A stretch of 64,000 nucleotides of DNA from Streptomyces sp. NBC_01142 (lineage in GTDB: Bacteria > Actinomycetota > Actinomycetes > Streptomycetales > Streptomycetaceae). Below, in pieces: positions 19,274-28,351 of the stretch (within the stretch, counting starts at the first letter, position 1; every line of letters begins with the position of its first letter). The stretch is from NCBI RefSeq assembly GCF_026341125.1, contig NZ_JAPEOR010000001.1, positions 2,852,001 through 2,916,000 on the forward strand, read 5' to 3'. Position numbers and translations under genes: made by a program. The notes under the pieces were generated by a model. It saw nothing but the letters and a program-made list of their open reading frames with translations, searched no databases and was not told the DNA's origin.

Positions 19274-19981
19274 GCTCCCTTGAGGAGGAGGCCGCGGTGG
19301 GTGGTGAATTCCGCGTTCGCCCGGTCGTAGTCGTCGGGCCGGCCGATGTCGAGCCAGTAGCCGTCGAATTCGTAGGCGTGCGGCGGGTTCTCCGCCTTGA
19401 GCAGGTCCAGTACGAGTTCGTCGAAGCCGAGCGGCAGGCCGGGCGTGTAGCCGGCGAGCGTGTCCCGGGTCAGTCCGCACACCCATGGAGACGCGGTAGT
19501 CCATGCTCGGCTTCTCGGCGAAGCCGACGACCCTGCCCGACTCGGTGGTGAGCACCCCGAAGTCGATGGCGACCTTGCGGGCGTAGGTGGCGACGGTCAG
19601 CGAGGCGCCGGACGCGCGGTGCTGGGTGATGACGTCCCCGTAGTCGAGATCGGTGAGGATGTCGCCGTTCATGACCAGGAAGCTGTCGGGCAGCCGGTCC
19701 ATCATGGTGAGCAGCGGGCCCATGGTGCCCAGGGGGCTGTCCTCGGTGGAGTAGCCGACGCGCAGGCCCCACTGGGAGCCGTTGCCGACGTAGGCGCGGA
19801 TGATGTGCCCGAGGTGGCCTATGGCGATGGTGCAACTGGTGAAGCCGGCGGAGGCGAGCTGGCGCAGCACGATCTCGAGGATCGCGTGCTGGTCGCCGAT
19901 GGGCACCAGCGGCTTGGGCAAGGCGGTCGTGTACGGCCGCAGCCGGACGCCCTTGCCTCCGGCGAGGATTACTGCGTGCAT
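19270..19981 (-). pseudogene. Nucleotidyltransferase family gene with a 2-bp deletion frameshift
   Basis: The first 166 codons encode a sugar-phosphate nucleotidyltransferase (MHAVILAGGKGVRLRPYT, VMNGDILTDLDYG, FAEKPSMDYRVSMG). The conserved C-terminus (GLTRDTLAGYTPGLPLGFDE and GYWLDIGRPDDYDRA) continues in another frame. The junction is ATGGGTGTGC at 19486-19477. Restoring one TG there gives SMGVCGL and a full protein of about 237 residues. The lesion is therefore a dinucleotide slippage event, a sequencing error, or true inactivation. The intact enzyme would charge a sugar-1-phosphate for the exopolysaccharide pathway. Confidence 0.8.
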
Positions 19982-20060
19982 CGAGACTCCCCTGTGAGTG
20001 TCGTTCGGATGTCACTTGCGGACACGGTCGGTTGAGTGCGCGGCGGCGCCCGGTCGCGGG

Positions 20061-21062
20061 TCAGATGTTGTAGATGCCGGTCTTGTAGCGGGCCAGGTTG
20101 GCCGGGTCGCGGAAGAAGTCGATGGTGTGCCCGAGCCCCCGCTCGAGAGCGTGCTCGGGCTGCCAGCCGGTGGCCGCGCGCAGCCGGGTCGCGTCGGCGA
20201 CCAGCCGCATCACCTCGGATGCCGCCGGCCGGATCCGCTGCTCGTCCTCGCGCACATCGAGGTCGGTGTCCATCAACTTGCCGATGAGCCGGGTAAGTTC
20301 TCCCACCGAGATCTCACCGCCGGTCCCGGCGTTGAAGGTCCGGCCGACGACCGCCTCGGCGGGCGCGGTGCCCACGGCGAGGAAGGCGCGTGCGGTGTCC
20401 TTCACGTACAGGAAGTCGCGGGTGGGCCGCAGGTCCCCGAGGGTGATGACCCGCTCTCCCGCCGCGACCTGGCCGATGACCGTCGGGATGACGGCCCGCA
20501 TCGACTGGCGGGGCCCGAAGGTGTTGAACGGGCGCAGAGTGACGACAGGAGTGGCGAAGCTGGCGTGGTAGCTGTCGGCCAGCCGGTCCCCGCCCGCCTT
20601 GGAAGCCGCGTACGGAGACTGGGTGTTGATGGGGTGGTCCTCGGTGATCGGCACGGTCTGCGCGGTGCCGTACGTCTCGCTGGTGGAGGTGTGCACCATG
20701 CGCGGTGTCCCCAGCCTGCGCACGGCCTCCAGGACATTGAGGGTGCCCGTGACATTGGTGTCCACGTAGCTGTGCGGGGCCTGGTAGGAGTACGGGATCG
20801 CGATCAGCGCGGCGAGGTGGTAGACGGCCTCGGCGCCCTCCACGAGCTGATGTACGGAGCCGGGGTCGCGGACGTCGCCGAGGACGATCTCGACCTGGTC
20901 GAGGATGTCGGGAGAGAGCGTCTCCAGCCACCCGTAGGAGGAGAAGGAGTTGTACTGGGCCATGGCGCGGACCCGGTGGCCGGAGGCGACGAGGGTCTCG
21001 GTCAGATGCGATCCGATGAAACCTTCGGCTCCGGTGACGGCGACAAGCGCGTTCGATGTCAC
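20061..21062 (-). CDS. NDP-sugar 4,6-dehydratase / epimerase (LegB-like SDR)
   Basis: A 333-residue extended SDR. The NAD-binding start is VAVTGAEGFIGSHLTETL, the catalytic motif is HTSTSETYGTA, and YAASKAGGD contains the YxxxK pair. The stretch AMAQYNSFSSYGWLETL is characteristic of LegB-type UDP-GlcNAc 4,6-dehydratases (from memory of the family). The start is GTG at 21062. It lies between the membrane protein and the nucleotidyltransferase of the exopolysaccharide locus and probably makes a modified amino-sugar nucleotide. An epimerase activity analogous to fungal Uge3 is the main alternative. Confidence 0.82.
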   Translation of the reverse strand: MTSNALVAVTGAEGFIGSHLTETLVASGHRVRAMAQYNSFSSYGWLETLSPDILDQVEIVLGDVRDPGSVHQLVEGAEAVYHLAALIAIPYSYQAPHSYVDTNVTGTLNVLEAVRRLGTPRMVHTSTSETYGTAQTVPITEDHPINTQSPYAASKAGGDRLADSYHASFATPVVTLRPFNTFGPRQSMRAVIPTVIGQVAAGERVITLGDLRPTRDFLYVKDTARAFLAVGTAPAEAVVGRTFNAGTGGEISVGELTRLIGKLMDTDLDVREDEQRIRPAASEVMRLVADATRLRAATGWQPEHALERGLGHTIDFFRDPANLARYKTGIYNI

Positions 21063-21124
21063 GAAAGGTGCTCCTGTTGTCGATGGACTGTTGTCGATGG
21101 GCAGGTGCGGTGCAGGCGGTGATG

Positions 21125-22489
21125 TCAGCGGTGCGCGGTGGGCCGGCCGAGGAACCGGCAGGCCACGACGGCCAGAGCGGCCGCCGCTGCGGTACGGCAG
21201 ATCAGCTGTACGGGGCCGGCCGGCAGCCCGGCGGCGAGTGCCCCCGCCTCGAGAGCCGCGGCGGCGAGGCAGACGGCGGCCGGCGGCCAGGCCACCGAGA
21301 ACGCCTGGAGCAGCAGCGCCGTCCAGAGCACAGCTCCCAGAGCCAGCAGGGCCGGCGGCCCGGTCCCCGCGACGAGAGCGCCGAGCGCGAGCAGCGCCAG
21401 ATACGCGCCGAGGCAGACTGCCAGCGCCCGGCCGGCGCGCAGGGTGAAGCCGCGTGCGCTGGTACTGGCCCGCAGGGCGCCCAGCGCCAGCGAGCGATAG
21501 CGGTACAGCAGCCATTCGGCGAAGCCCATGCTGAGCGTGAGGACGACGATCGAGCGCGGGTCGTCCGCCCCGGCCAGGGCTGCCAGCACGCCCGCGGCCA
21601 GGCCGAACAGCCCGTACGGAAGGGAGAGCAGGAGCCCGGGAGAGGTATCCGGTCCGGGCGTGGGCGAGGACCGCAGGGCGGCGCGTACCGCGTGCCCGGC
21701 GGCGAGCACGGAGAGCGCCACCGTCACGAGCAGCAGCCCCAGGGCCAGCGGTGGCGGGGGCCGCCACACCACAACGGCCGCCGCACCCGCGGTGACGGGC
21801 AACAGGGTGACCAGCAGGGCGCGTTCGCGGCCCAGGACGAGCAGGACGCTCGCCGCGGCAAGATAGCAGGACTGCCCGGCGGCGAACGCCGCGCCCGTAC
21901 CGGGCCCGGAGACGAGCAGCCCCGTGGCGGCGGCCCCCAGCGCACCGGCCGGCGCGCCGATGCGCAGGGTGCGTCCGGCCGCCGCCTGCCCGCCGGCCGC
22001 GAGCCGCAGATACGCGCGGTGACTGAGTCCCTGGTTCCACGCCCACGCCACGAGGGCGGAGGCGATGAGCCCGGTGACGTCGGCCGCCCCGTGCCACAGT
22101 CCGGCGCCCAGGACATACGCCAGTCCCGGCAGGGCGAAGACCAGTCCGCGCAGCGCACAGCGCAGATGGTCGGGGCGCCAGGGATCGGGTGCGGGCGGCG
22201 GCTCCGGGTAGTGGCGGGGCACACGTTCGTAGAGATCCTCGGCCAGCGTGAAGAGGTCATGACGCGCGTAGCGGTCGGTGATCTGCTCTCCCGTCAGGCC
22301 GTCCGACTCCAGCAGGGCCGCCACCTCGTAGGGATGGACGGCGGCGGCAACCGGTTCGACCAGACGCTCGGCGAGCTCGTCGATCGGGTCCTCCGCCCAG
22401 CTGGGCCGGGCACGGGTCCGGGAGCGCGGTCTCGGAAGTGCCGGCAGGGAGTCGCCCTCGCCCGGCAGCAGCCGCAGCGGGCCGCTCAT
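21125..22489 (-). CDS. Polytopic membrane protein of the exopolysaccharide locus (about 12 TM)
   Basis: A 454-residue protein with a soluble acidic N-terminus of about 110 residues (HPYEVAALLESDGLTGEQ, DLYERVPRHYPEPP) followed by about twelve hydrophobic segments. Its ATG overlaps the stop of the PelF-like glycosyltransferase. Length, topology and coupling to PelF recall PelG, the flippase-like partner of PelF, but I see no sequence signature that proves this and the soluble N-terminus is unusual. The role is inferred as polymer translocation or assembly at the membrane. Confidence 0.6.
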   Translation of the reverse strand: MSGPLRLLPGEGDSLPALPRPRSRTRARPSWAEDPIDELAERLVEPVAAAVHPYEVAALLESDGLTGEQITDRYARHDLFTLAEDLYERVPRHYPEPPPAPDPWRPDHLRCALRGLVFALPGLAYVLGAGLWHGAADVTGLIASALVAWAWNQGLSHRAYLRLAAGGQAAAGRTLRIGAPAGALGAAATGLLVSGPGTGAAFAAGQSCYLAAASVLLVLGRERALLVTLLPVTAGAAAVVVWRPPPPLALGLLLVTVALSVLAAGHAVRAALRSSPTPGPDTSPGLLLSLPYGLFGLAAGVLAALAGADDPRSIVVLTLSMGFAEWLLYRYRSLALGALRASTSARGFTLRAGRALAVCLGAYLALLALGALVAGTGPPALLALGAVLWTALLLQAFSVAWPPAAVCLAAAALEAGALAAGLPAGPVQLICRTAAAAALAVVACRFLGRPTAHR

Positions 22490-23991
22490 GCGAGGACCCC
22501 CGCCGTCCGCCCGGCCGGGGACGAGGCCCAGGTCCCGGACGCCGGTCCGGCCGTACCCAGGGCGAGTTCGAGATAGATGGACCGGAAGGTGTCGACGGTC
22601 TGCCGCAGCGTGAACTGCTCGATCACCCGCAGCCGCGCCGCCTCGCCCATCGCGGCCCGGCGCTGCGGATCGCGCAACAGCTCCAGCGCCGCGCCCGCCA
22701 TCGCCTCCGGCTCCCGTGGCGGCACGACCAGGCCGCTGTCGCCGACGGCCTCGCGCACCCCGCCCACGTCCGTGGAGACGGTGGCACGCCCGCACGACAT
22801 CGCCTCTATCAGGGTGAAGGGGAAACCCTCGCTGATGCTGGAGAGCATCACGACGTTGCCGGCCGCGTACGCGTCCCGGATGTCCTCCACGCGCCCCTCG
22901 AAGGTGACGGCGTCCGCGTGCCCGAGCTCGGCGGCGAGCGCCTCGCAGCGCTCGCGGTAGGCCTCGCCGCCGCGCGGAGTGCCGCCGAAGAGCCGTAGCC
23001 GCGCCTCGGGTATCTCCTTGCGCACCAGCGCGAAGGCCCGGATCAGGGTCTCCAGGTCCTTGATCGGGTCGACGCGGCCGGCCCAGCTGAGGGTGGGCGC
23101 CTGCGGCTCGGGTCCCGCGGGCGGGAAGGCCGCCGGGTCGACGCCGTTGTAGACGGTGCGGATCAGCCGCGGGTCGGCCCCGCCGCGCTCCTCCCACAGC
23201 CGGTTGTAGCGGTTGCCGGGGGTGACCAGGGCGGCCACGCGGTACGTCTCCTCGGCGAGCAGCCGGAAGAAGCCGAGCAACAGTGCCTTGACCGGCCAGC
23301 GGTAGGGGCTGGAGCGGTAGCCCAGATACCGCTCGCGCAGATAGACGCCGTGCTCGGTGAGCAGGAGCGGTACGCCGTGCAGCTGCCTGCCCGCCAGGCC
23401 GGGCAGGCAGGCTATGCCGCCGCTGACCGCGTGTGCCACGCCGCGCTCCGGTGGCGCCGCCGTAAGCGGCCGCAGCGCGTGTTCCAGCAGGTCGGTGGCG
23501 GTGAGCGCGTCGTGCAGGGTGGGCCGGGCCGCGTACACCGGCAGGTCGTGCCGGTTCCAGACGCCGACCAGGGTGCGCACGGCGCGGTCGGTGCGCAGCG
23601 CGGGCGCGAGTACGCCGTCGCGGGCCCACCGGGCCAGTTCGTACAGCGCGGGCCCGAAGTGCTCCTCGGCGGCCGGGTCCAGGAGCGCGGTCAGGAACCG
23701 CTCGTACGTCGCCATCAGCTGCCGCAGCCGCCGTCCGCGCGGCGCGGGCCCGGCCGGGTCGGGGCCCCACATGGGGACGGTGACGGGCGGGGAGACATGG
23801 GCGGGCAGCTCCCAGGCGAGGGACTCCCGTCCGGTGCCGGTCACCGCGATGACCCTGAAGTCGACATCGGGCATACCGTCGACGAGTTGGTCGCACCACA
23901 CGCTCACGCCGCCGTGGCTGTGCGGATAGGTGCCCTCGGTGAGGAGGGTGACCAAGGGCGCGCCGGATCGCGGCGCGCGGAATGACTCCAT
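22486..23991 (-). CDS. PelF-type GT4 glycosyltransferase
   Basis: A 501-residue retaining glycosyltransferase. The N-terminal half has the PelF-type features TLLTEGTYPHSHGGVSVWCDQ, GVAHAVSGGIACLPGL and VPLLLTEHGVYLRERYLGY. The GT4 C-terminal half has LSWAGRVDPIKDLETLIRAF and ISEGFPFTLIEAMSCGRATV, with the catalytic-site glutamates. In Pel systems PelF polymerises UDP-linked N-acetylhexosamines in the cytoplasm (established knowledge). ATG 23991 is chosen because the conserved domain starts soon after, and longer in-frame starts add only Arg/Pro-rich sequence. It is coupled to the membrane protein downstream and is the candidate polymerase of the locus. Confidence 0.82.
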   Translation of the reverse strand: MESFRAPRSGAPLVTLLTEGTYPHSHGGVSVWCDQLVDGMPDVDFRVIAVTGTGRESLAWELPAHVSPPVTVPMWGPDPAGPAPRGRRLRQLMATYERFLTALLDPAAEEHFGPALYELARWARDGVLAPALRTDRAVRTLVGVWNRHDLPVYAARPTLHDALTATDLLEHALRPLTAAPPERGVAHAVSGGIACLPGLAGRQLHGVPLLLTEHGVYLRERYLGYRSSPYRWPVKALLLGFFRLLAEETYRVAALVTPGNRYNRLWEERGGADPRLIRTVYNGVDPAAFPPAGPEPQAPTLSWAGRVDPIKDLETLIRAFALVRKEIPEARLRLFGGTPRGGEAYRERCEALAAELGHADAVTFEGRVEDIRDAYAAGNVVMLSSISEGFPFTLIEAMSCGRATVSTDVGGVREAVGDSGLVVPPREPEAMAGAALELLRDPQRRAAMGEAARLRVIEQFTLRQTVDTFRSIYLELALGTAGPASGTWASSPAGRTAGVLA

Positions 23992-24146
23992 GTGGAACTG
24001 CTCCCCTGGGTGCGAGAAAGGGAAGGGGGCGCCTCGCCCGTCGGGCGGTGCGCGTCGGATGCGCGGTGGGGCGAGGCGGTACGCCCGGACGGGCGCCCGG
24101 CCCGGTACGGGCACGTGGTGCCGTACCGGGCGGGACCTCGGTGCCG

Positions 24147-26288
24147 TCAGCCCGTGACGCCGTAAGGAACGCGCTTGCGCGCACCCGTCGGCACCGTCAG
24201 CCGTGGTGTGACCGGCGAGAGGGGAGCGGCCTGGGCGGTGCGCCCGGCAGCGGGGGCCGATGCGGCGGGCAGGGCCAGGGTCACGCGGTCCTGGAGCAGT
24301 CCCGGCGTGACCCAGCCCGACGCCGATCCTGCATACGCGGTGCCGAAGCCCGCGGTGCCCAGGAGGAGGTTCTGGCGGGTGCCGGCCGGCATGGTGGCGG
24401 TGACCCGGACGCCGCTGGGAGCCTGCACGGTGACGGCGTCGCCGATGCGGTACGCGGTCACCCGGCCCGCCTTGACCGCGGTGTTCCAGGCTGCCCGGTC
24501 ACGCAGCTCCGCCCCGATGTCGCGCTGGCGCAGGTTCACGAGCGGAGTGTTGTCCGCGTACAGCGCCCGGTAGTCGTCGATGATGCGGTTCAGGACCGGG
24601 TAGGCGATACGGTCCTCGGCGAGGTTCGACTGGTGGATGAAGTGCGGCCGCGGGTCGTTGGCGAGGGCATGACCGAGGCCGATACGGGCCTCCAGCGGCA
24701 CCACGTAGTCGGTGTATCCGGTGACCGTGTCCAGCGGCTCCGCGAGGCAGGTGGAGTTGGCGGCGGTCTCACAGATGCCGCTGCCGCCGTCGGCCGCCCG
24801 GGTGTAGATCCAGTTGTACTCGTCGATCTGCTCGGTGGTGCGGCCCGCGTTGTAGAAGACGTTCATCGGGAAACGGGGCACGGTGAGGGCGGGGCCCACC
24901 CGACGCTGGGCGCGGTCGCGGGAGTTGTCGGAGCCGAGCCAGCCGACGGAGTTGTCGGTGAGCGCGGGGCCGAGGTGGGGGTTGTCGTCGGGCTGCTGCG
25001 GCAGGATCCTGAGCCCGGAGTGCTCGCCGGTGACCAACTCGTCGTTCTGCAGCGGAAGTCCGGCGCGCTGCGCCCAGGCGCGGTTCTCCCCGATCTGGGC
25101 GGATATCTCGGCCCGGGTCACGTACTTCGTGGAGCCGTCGGTGTTCTTGGCGCACGTCCACGGCACGGCGCTGACGTCCTGGACGCAGCCGAGGAAGGGG
25201 TGGTTGTAGGTGTGGTTCACCCATCGGTAGGAGTTCTTGTCGGCGGTGAGCTGCTGCGCGAGCGCGTCGTTGCCGCCGTTCTCCTCCTTGAACAGCTCGC
25301 TGCCGCCGCCGTTGAAGACCATGTCGAGGGTGAAGCCCTTGTCCGTGGACCACTGGGCCGCGTGCTGTGCGTCCGCGGCCGTCATCCGGATCGGGTCGGG
25401 CTCGCCCTGACCCGGAGTGCAGTCCACGTCGCCCGGGGTGCAGTTGAGCACGGTGTCCCAGCGGTCGTCGGCACCGAAGACGTCGTCGACATGTACGGCG
25501 AAGTAGTTGCGGGCCGCGCCGATCCGGACGCCCTGGGTCATCCAGTTCACGATGCCGCGGGCGAGCAGCCGGAACTGCTGCTGGTGCTGGTTGTAGACGA
25601 AGGTGACGACGAGCTCGCGGCGGCCGTCGTGCCGGTACTCGCCGACGATCGAACCGCGCTCCTGCGAGCCGGGCAGCGGTGCGTCCACGTAGCTGGTGAA
25701 GTCGGCGCCCGCGGCGGGTCTGGCGACGTAGGCGTAACTCTCCCCCACGGTGGGGGAGTTGTCCTCGAAGGGGACGGGCCCGTCGAGGTAACCGAAGGGG
25801 CCGGCCTTGCCCGCCGCCGTCACCGCAGCCTGCGCGCCGTCCAGCGATCCGCTGTAGCCGCCGTTGACCGGGTAGTCGAGGCCGACCTCAGGGCGGGCGT
25901 AGGTGTACGCGTCGACCTGCGGGATCGCAAAGCGCTGCTCGTACGAGGCGAGAGCCGCCAGCTCCGCGGAGTGCATACCGGCGGGGCTGTCGCTGGGCAG
26001 CACCACGGCCTGGAACTTGGCGCGCGGGCGCCCGTCCACGGTGTCGGCGAGGAACGTGGCATCGATCACCGGCCGGTCGGCCCGGGAGATGTCGACCACG
26101 GTGTACGGCGTTCCCGCTCCCTCGAGTTCCGCGGCGATGGCCGCGACGGCCGGGCCGCCGTCGTCCACCACCAGCACCTTCAGATCGATCCGTGGCGCCG
26201 GGGCCACGGCGCCGGCGGCAGGCGCGGCGAGCGCCAGCAGTAGTGCTCCGGCGGTGGACAAGGCAGCCGTACGGACAGTGCGCCTCAT
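24147..26288 (-). CDS. Secreted Agd3-like (CE18-type) exopolysaccharide deacetylase
   Basis: A 713-residue secreted protein with a clear signal peptide (ALLLALAAPAAGAVAPA). Residues about 30-240 form an N-terminal accessory domain. The deacetylase-like core follows with NYFAVHVDDVFG (metal-binding His/Asp), then RWVNHTYNHPFLGC, whose H-x3-H is the usual second metal motif, and HFIHQSNLAE further on. A beta-rich C-terminus ends the protein. The architecture resembles fungal Agd3, which deacetylates galactosaminogalactan, rather than the short CE4 NodB enzymes. Likely first gene of the leftward locus, GGGGAGG precedes the ATG and a stable hairpin sits in the leader. Confidence 0.65.
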   Translation of the reverse strand: MRRTVRTAALSTAGALLLALAAPAAGAVAPAPRIDLKVLVVDDGGPAVAAIAAELEGAGTPYTVVDISRADRPVIDATFLADTVDGRPRAKFQAVVLPSDSPAGMHSAELAALASYEQRFAIPQVDAYTYARPEVGLDYPVNGGYSGSLDGAQAAVTAAGKAGPFGYLDGPVPFEDNSPTVGESYAYVARPAAGADFTSYVDAPLPGSQERGSIVGEYRHDGRRELVVTFVYNQHQQQFRLLARGIVNWMTQGVRIGAARNYFAVHVDDVFGADDRWDTVLNCTPGDVDCTPGQGEPDPIRMTAADAQHAAQWSTDKGFTLDMVFNGGGSELFKEENGGNDALAQQLTADKNSYRWVNHTYNHPFLGCVQDVSAVPWTCAKNTDGSTKYVTRAEISAQIGENRAWAQRAGLPLQNDELVTGEHSGLRILPQQPDDNPHLGPALTDNSVGWLGSDNSRDRAQRRVGPALTVPRFPMNVFYNAGRTTEQIDEYNWIYTRAADGGSGICETAANSTCLAEPLDTVTGYTDYVVPLEARIGLGHALANDPRPHFIHQSNLAEDRIAYPVLNRIIDDYRALYADNTPLVNLRQRDIGAELRDRAAWNTAVKAGRVTAYRIGDAVTVQAPSGVRVTATMPAGTRQNLLLGTAGFGTAYAGSASGWVTPGLLQDRVTLALPAASAPAAGRTAQAAPLSPVTPRLTVPTGARKRVPYGVTG

Positions 26289-26308
26289 GTGTGTTGGTTC
26301 CTCCCCGG

Positions 26309-26342
26309 AAGGGCATGCCGGACCGAAGTCCGGCATGCCCTT
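26309..26342 (-). promoter_or_regulatory. Leader hairpin with UUCG tetraloop upstream of the deacetylase
   Basis: A perfect 15-bp inverted repeat, AAGGGCATGCCGGAC and GTCCGGCATGCCCTT, encloses a 4-nt loop that reads UUCG on the minus-strand RNA and is closed by a C-G pair. It ends about 20 bases before the deacetylase ATG, just ahead of its ribosome site. No plus-strand gene lies upstream to be terminated, so an attenuator or 5'-stabilising element is likely. Confidence 0.6.
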
Positions 26343-26896
26343 TCCCCCCCTGCGGTGGTGGCCCCCCTGTTGGCGACGCCCCGCGTGTCCCGCTGTCGGA
26401 TCACATAGTGGGGCGCGCTTTGGTCAAACTGTGTGGGCATTGTGAAACCTGGCGTAAAACGGATGCAAGGCATGTGTTCGGGTGATCGCCGGACCGGTAT
26501 CTTCGGTGCCCCCTCGGGGCGCCCTTTCGCCACTCCCGCGGGGCCGGGAAGCCAGGTAATTGAAGGCGAAAGCGGTTGCCGGGGAGGGCGAGTGGCGTCA
26601 GAGGTCTATACCAATATGGCGGCGACTGGGCCACTCGTTGAAATTCGGCCAATGCGCCGGCGTCCGGCTGTCGTGTCCGGAGATCGCCGCCCGGTCGGCC
26701 GGGTGAATTGAGTGGCTTCTCCTGGCTCGGCACCATCACGTGGGGCCGCCCCGCGCCACCGATGGGGCCGCCCCGCATCATCCCGACTCCTCGCCGCAGC
26801 GGTCCAAGATCGCGGCATTTTGTCGACACCTCAACACTCAGTAAGATTGCGCTTTTGAAACTACTGCGTACGAGTGATCGAGGAACGGCAAAGACG
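26343..26896. other. Long divergent intergenic region, no gene seen
   Basis: About 550 bases separate the exopolysaccharide locus from the SDR gene. Several stretches are A/T-richer than the surroundings (around 26400-26460, 26600-26640 and 26815-26880), as expected for promoters in both directions. Short open frames here have non-Streptomyces-like composition, so I do not call them genes. Confidence 0.6.
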
Positions 26897-28351
26897 ATGA
26901 CGGTGACAGATGACAGCCCGGTGTTCGGCCCGGGCATCGAGCCGGAGCGTCTGGCCGTCTGCCTCGGCGTGCTCGAGGAGCTCGACAAGCTGGACGTCGA
27001 CCACCCCGACGCGATCACGGTACGCCGGGCCACCGCCGGCATCTACCGGACGGTGAAGCAGCGCCGCCGCCAGGAGCGCCGCGCCGCCAAGACCGCCCAT
27101 GACAAGTCCGTCACCGAGGCGACCGCCACCGGCTCCGCCGAACGGATCGACGACGAGACCCAGGGTGTACTGCCGTCCTCCTCCGTCACCGGAGAGATCG
27201 CGGGCATACTTCAGCGCCCCCGGTCCTGCTACATCTGCAAGACCCGGTACGTCGAGGTCGACGCCTTCTACCACCAGCTGTGCCAGAAGTGCGCCGCCGA
27301 GAACCGTGCCCGCCGAGATGCCCGCACCGACCTCACCGGCAAGCGCGCCCTCCTCACCGGCGGCCGCGCCAAGATCGGCATGTACATTGCGCTGCGGCTG
27401 CTGCGCGACGGTGCCCACACCACCATCACCACCCGATTCCCCGGCGACGCGATCCGCCGCTTCAAGGCGATGCCGGACAGTGACGAGTGGATCCACCGCC
27501 TCAAGATCGTCGGAATCGACCTGCGTGACCCGGCACAGGTCGTCGCGCTCGCCGACTCGGTGGCCGCCGACGGCCCGCTGGACATCCTGATCAACAACGC
27601 CGCGCAGACGGTACGCCGCTCCCCGCAGGCGTACAGCGAACTGCTTGCCGCCGAGTCCGCGCCGCTGCCCGCGGGCGAGCTGCCCAGCTCCCATGTGATC
27701 GGCGCGTTCGGCAGCGGTGCCCAGGCCGCGCTGCCCGTCGGCCGCCCCGACGCGCTCTCCGCCCAGGACGTCACCGACCTGGCGCTGGTCACCGGATCCA
27801 CCTCGCTCGCCCGGATCGAGGCGGGCACCGCCATCGACGCCGGTGGCCTGGTCCCCGATCTGCACGACACCAACAGCTGGGTCCAGACGGTCTCCGAGGT
27901 CGAGCCGGTCGAGCTCCTCGAGGTCCAGCTCTGCAACTCCACCGCGCCGTTCATCCTGATCAGCCGGCTCCGCCCGGCGATGTCGGCCGGCGCCGGCAAG
28001 CGCACCTACGTGGTGAACGTCTCCGCCATGGAGGGCGTCTTCGGCCGCGGCTACAAGGGCGCCGGCCACCCGCACACCAACATGGCCAAGGCCGCGCTGA
28101 ACATGCTCACCCGCACCAGCGCCCAGGAGATGTTCGAGAACGACGGCATCCTGATGACCGCCGTCGACACCGGCTGGATCACCGACGAGCGCCCGCACCC
28201 CGACAAGATGCGCCTCGCCGAAGAGGGCTTCCATGCCCCGCTCGACCTGATCGACGGCGCCGCCCGCGTCTACGACCCGATCGTGCGCGGCGAGGACGGC
28301 GAGGACCTCTACGGCTGCTTCCTCAAGGACTACGCTCCGGCGAACTGGTAG
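26897..28351 (+). CDS. SDR-family oxidoreductase with N-terminal zinc-ribbon region
   Basis: A 484-residue protein. The first 110 residues are helical, then CYICKTRYVEVDAFYHQLCQKC provides two CxxC knuckles typical of a zinc ribbon. An SDR Rossmann domain follows (TGKRALLTGGRAKIGMYIALRL, NNAAQTVRR), and the catalytic region is replaced or extended around VNVSAMEGVFGRGYKG and NMAKAALNML. The substrate is unknown. The ATG follows GAACGGCAAAGACG. The unusual zinc-ribbon/SDR fusion seems conserved in Streptomyces (from memory). The gene stands alone, with 650 bp of non-coding sequence downstream. Confidence 0.75.
   Translation: MTVTDDSPVFGPGIEPERLAVCLGVLEELDKLDVDHPDAITVRRATAGIYRTVKQRRRQERRAAKTAHDKSVTEATATGSAERIDDETQGVLPSSSVTGEIAGILQRPRSCYICKTRYVEVDAFYHQLCQKCAAENRARRDARTDLTGKRALLTGGRAKIGMYIALRLLRDGAHTTITTRFPGDAIRRFKAMPDSDEWIHRLKIVGIDLRDPAQVVALADSVAADGPLDILINNAAQTVRRSPQAYSELLAAESAPLPAGELPSSHVIGAFGSGAQAALPVGRPDALSAQDVTDLALVTGSTSLARIEAGTAIDAGGLVPDLHDTNSWVQTVSEVEPVELLEVQLCNSTAPFILISRLRPAMSAGAGKRTYVVNVSAMEGVFGRGYKGAGHPHTNMAKAALNMLTRTSAQEMFENDGILMTAVDTGWITDERPHPDKMRLAEEGFHAPLDLIDGAARVYDPIVRGEDGEDLYGCFLKDYAPANW

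Noticed and set aside
21125..22489. Calling the membrane protein PelG
   Set aside because: Size, coupling and TM count fit, but a long soluble N-terminus and no recognisable signature make the name unsafe.
26433..26711. Open frame between the deacetylase and SDR genes
   Set aside because: No ribosome site, no recognisable domain, and codon composition unlike the neighbours.
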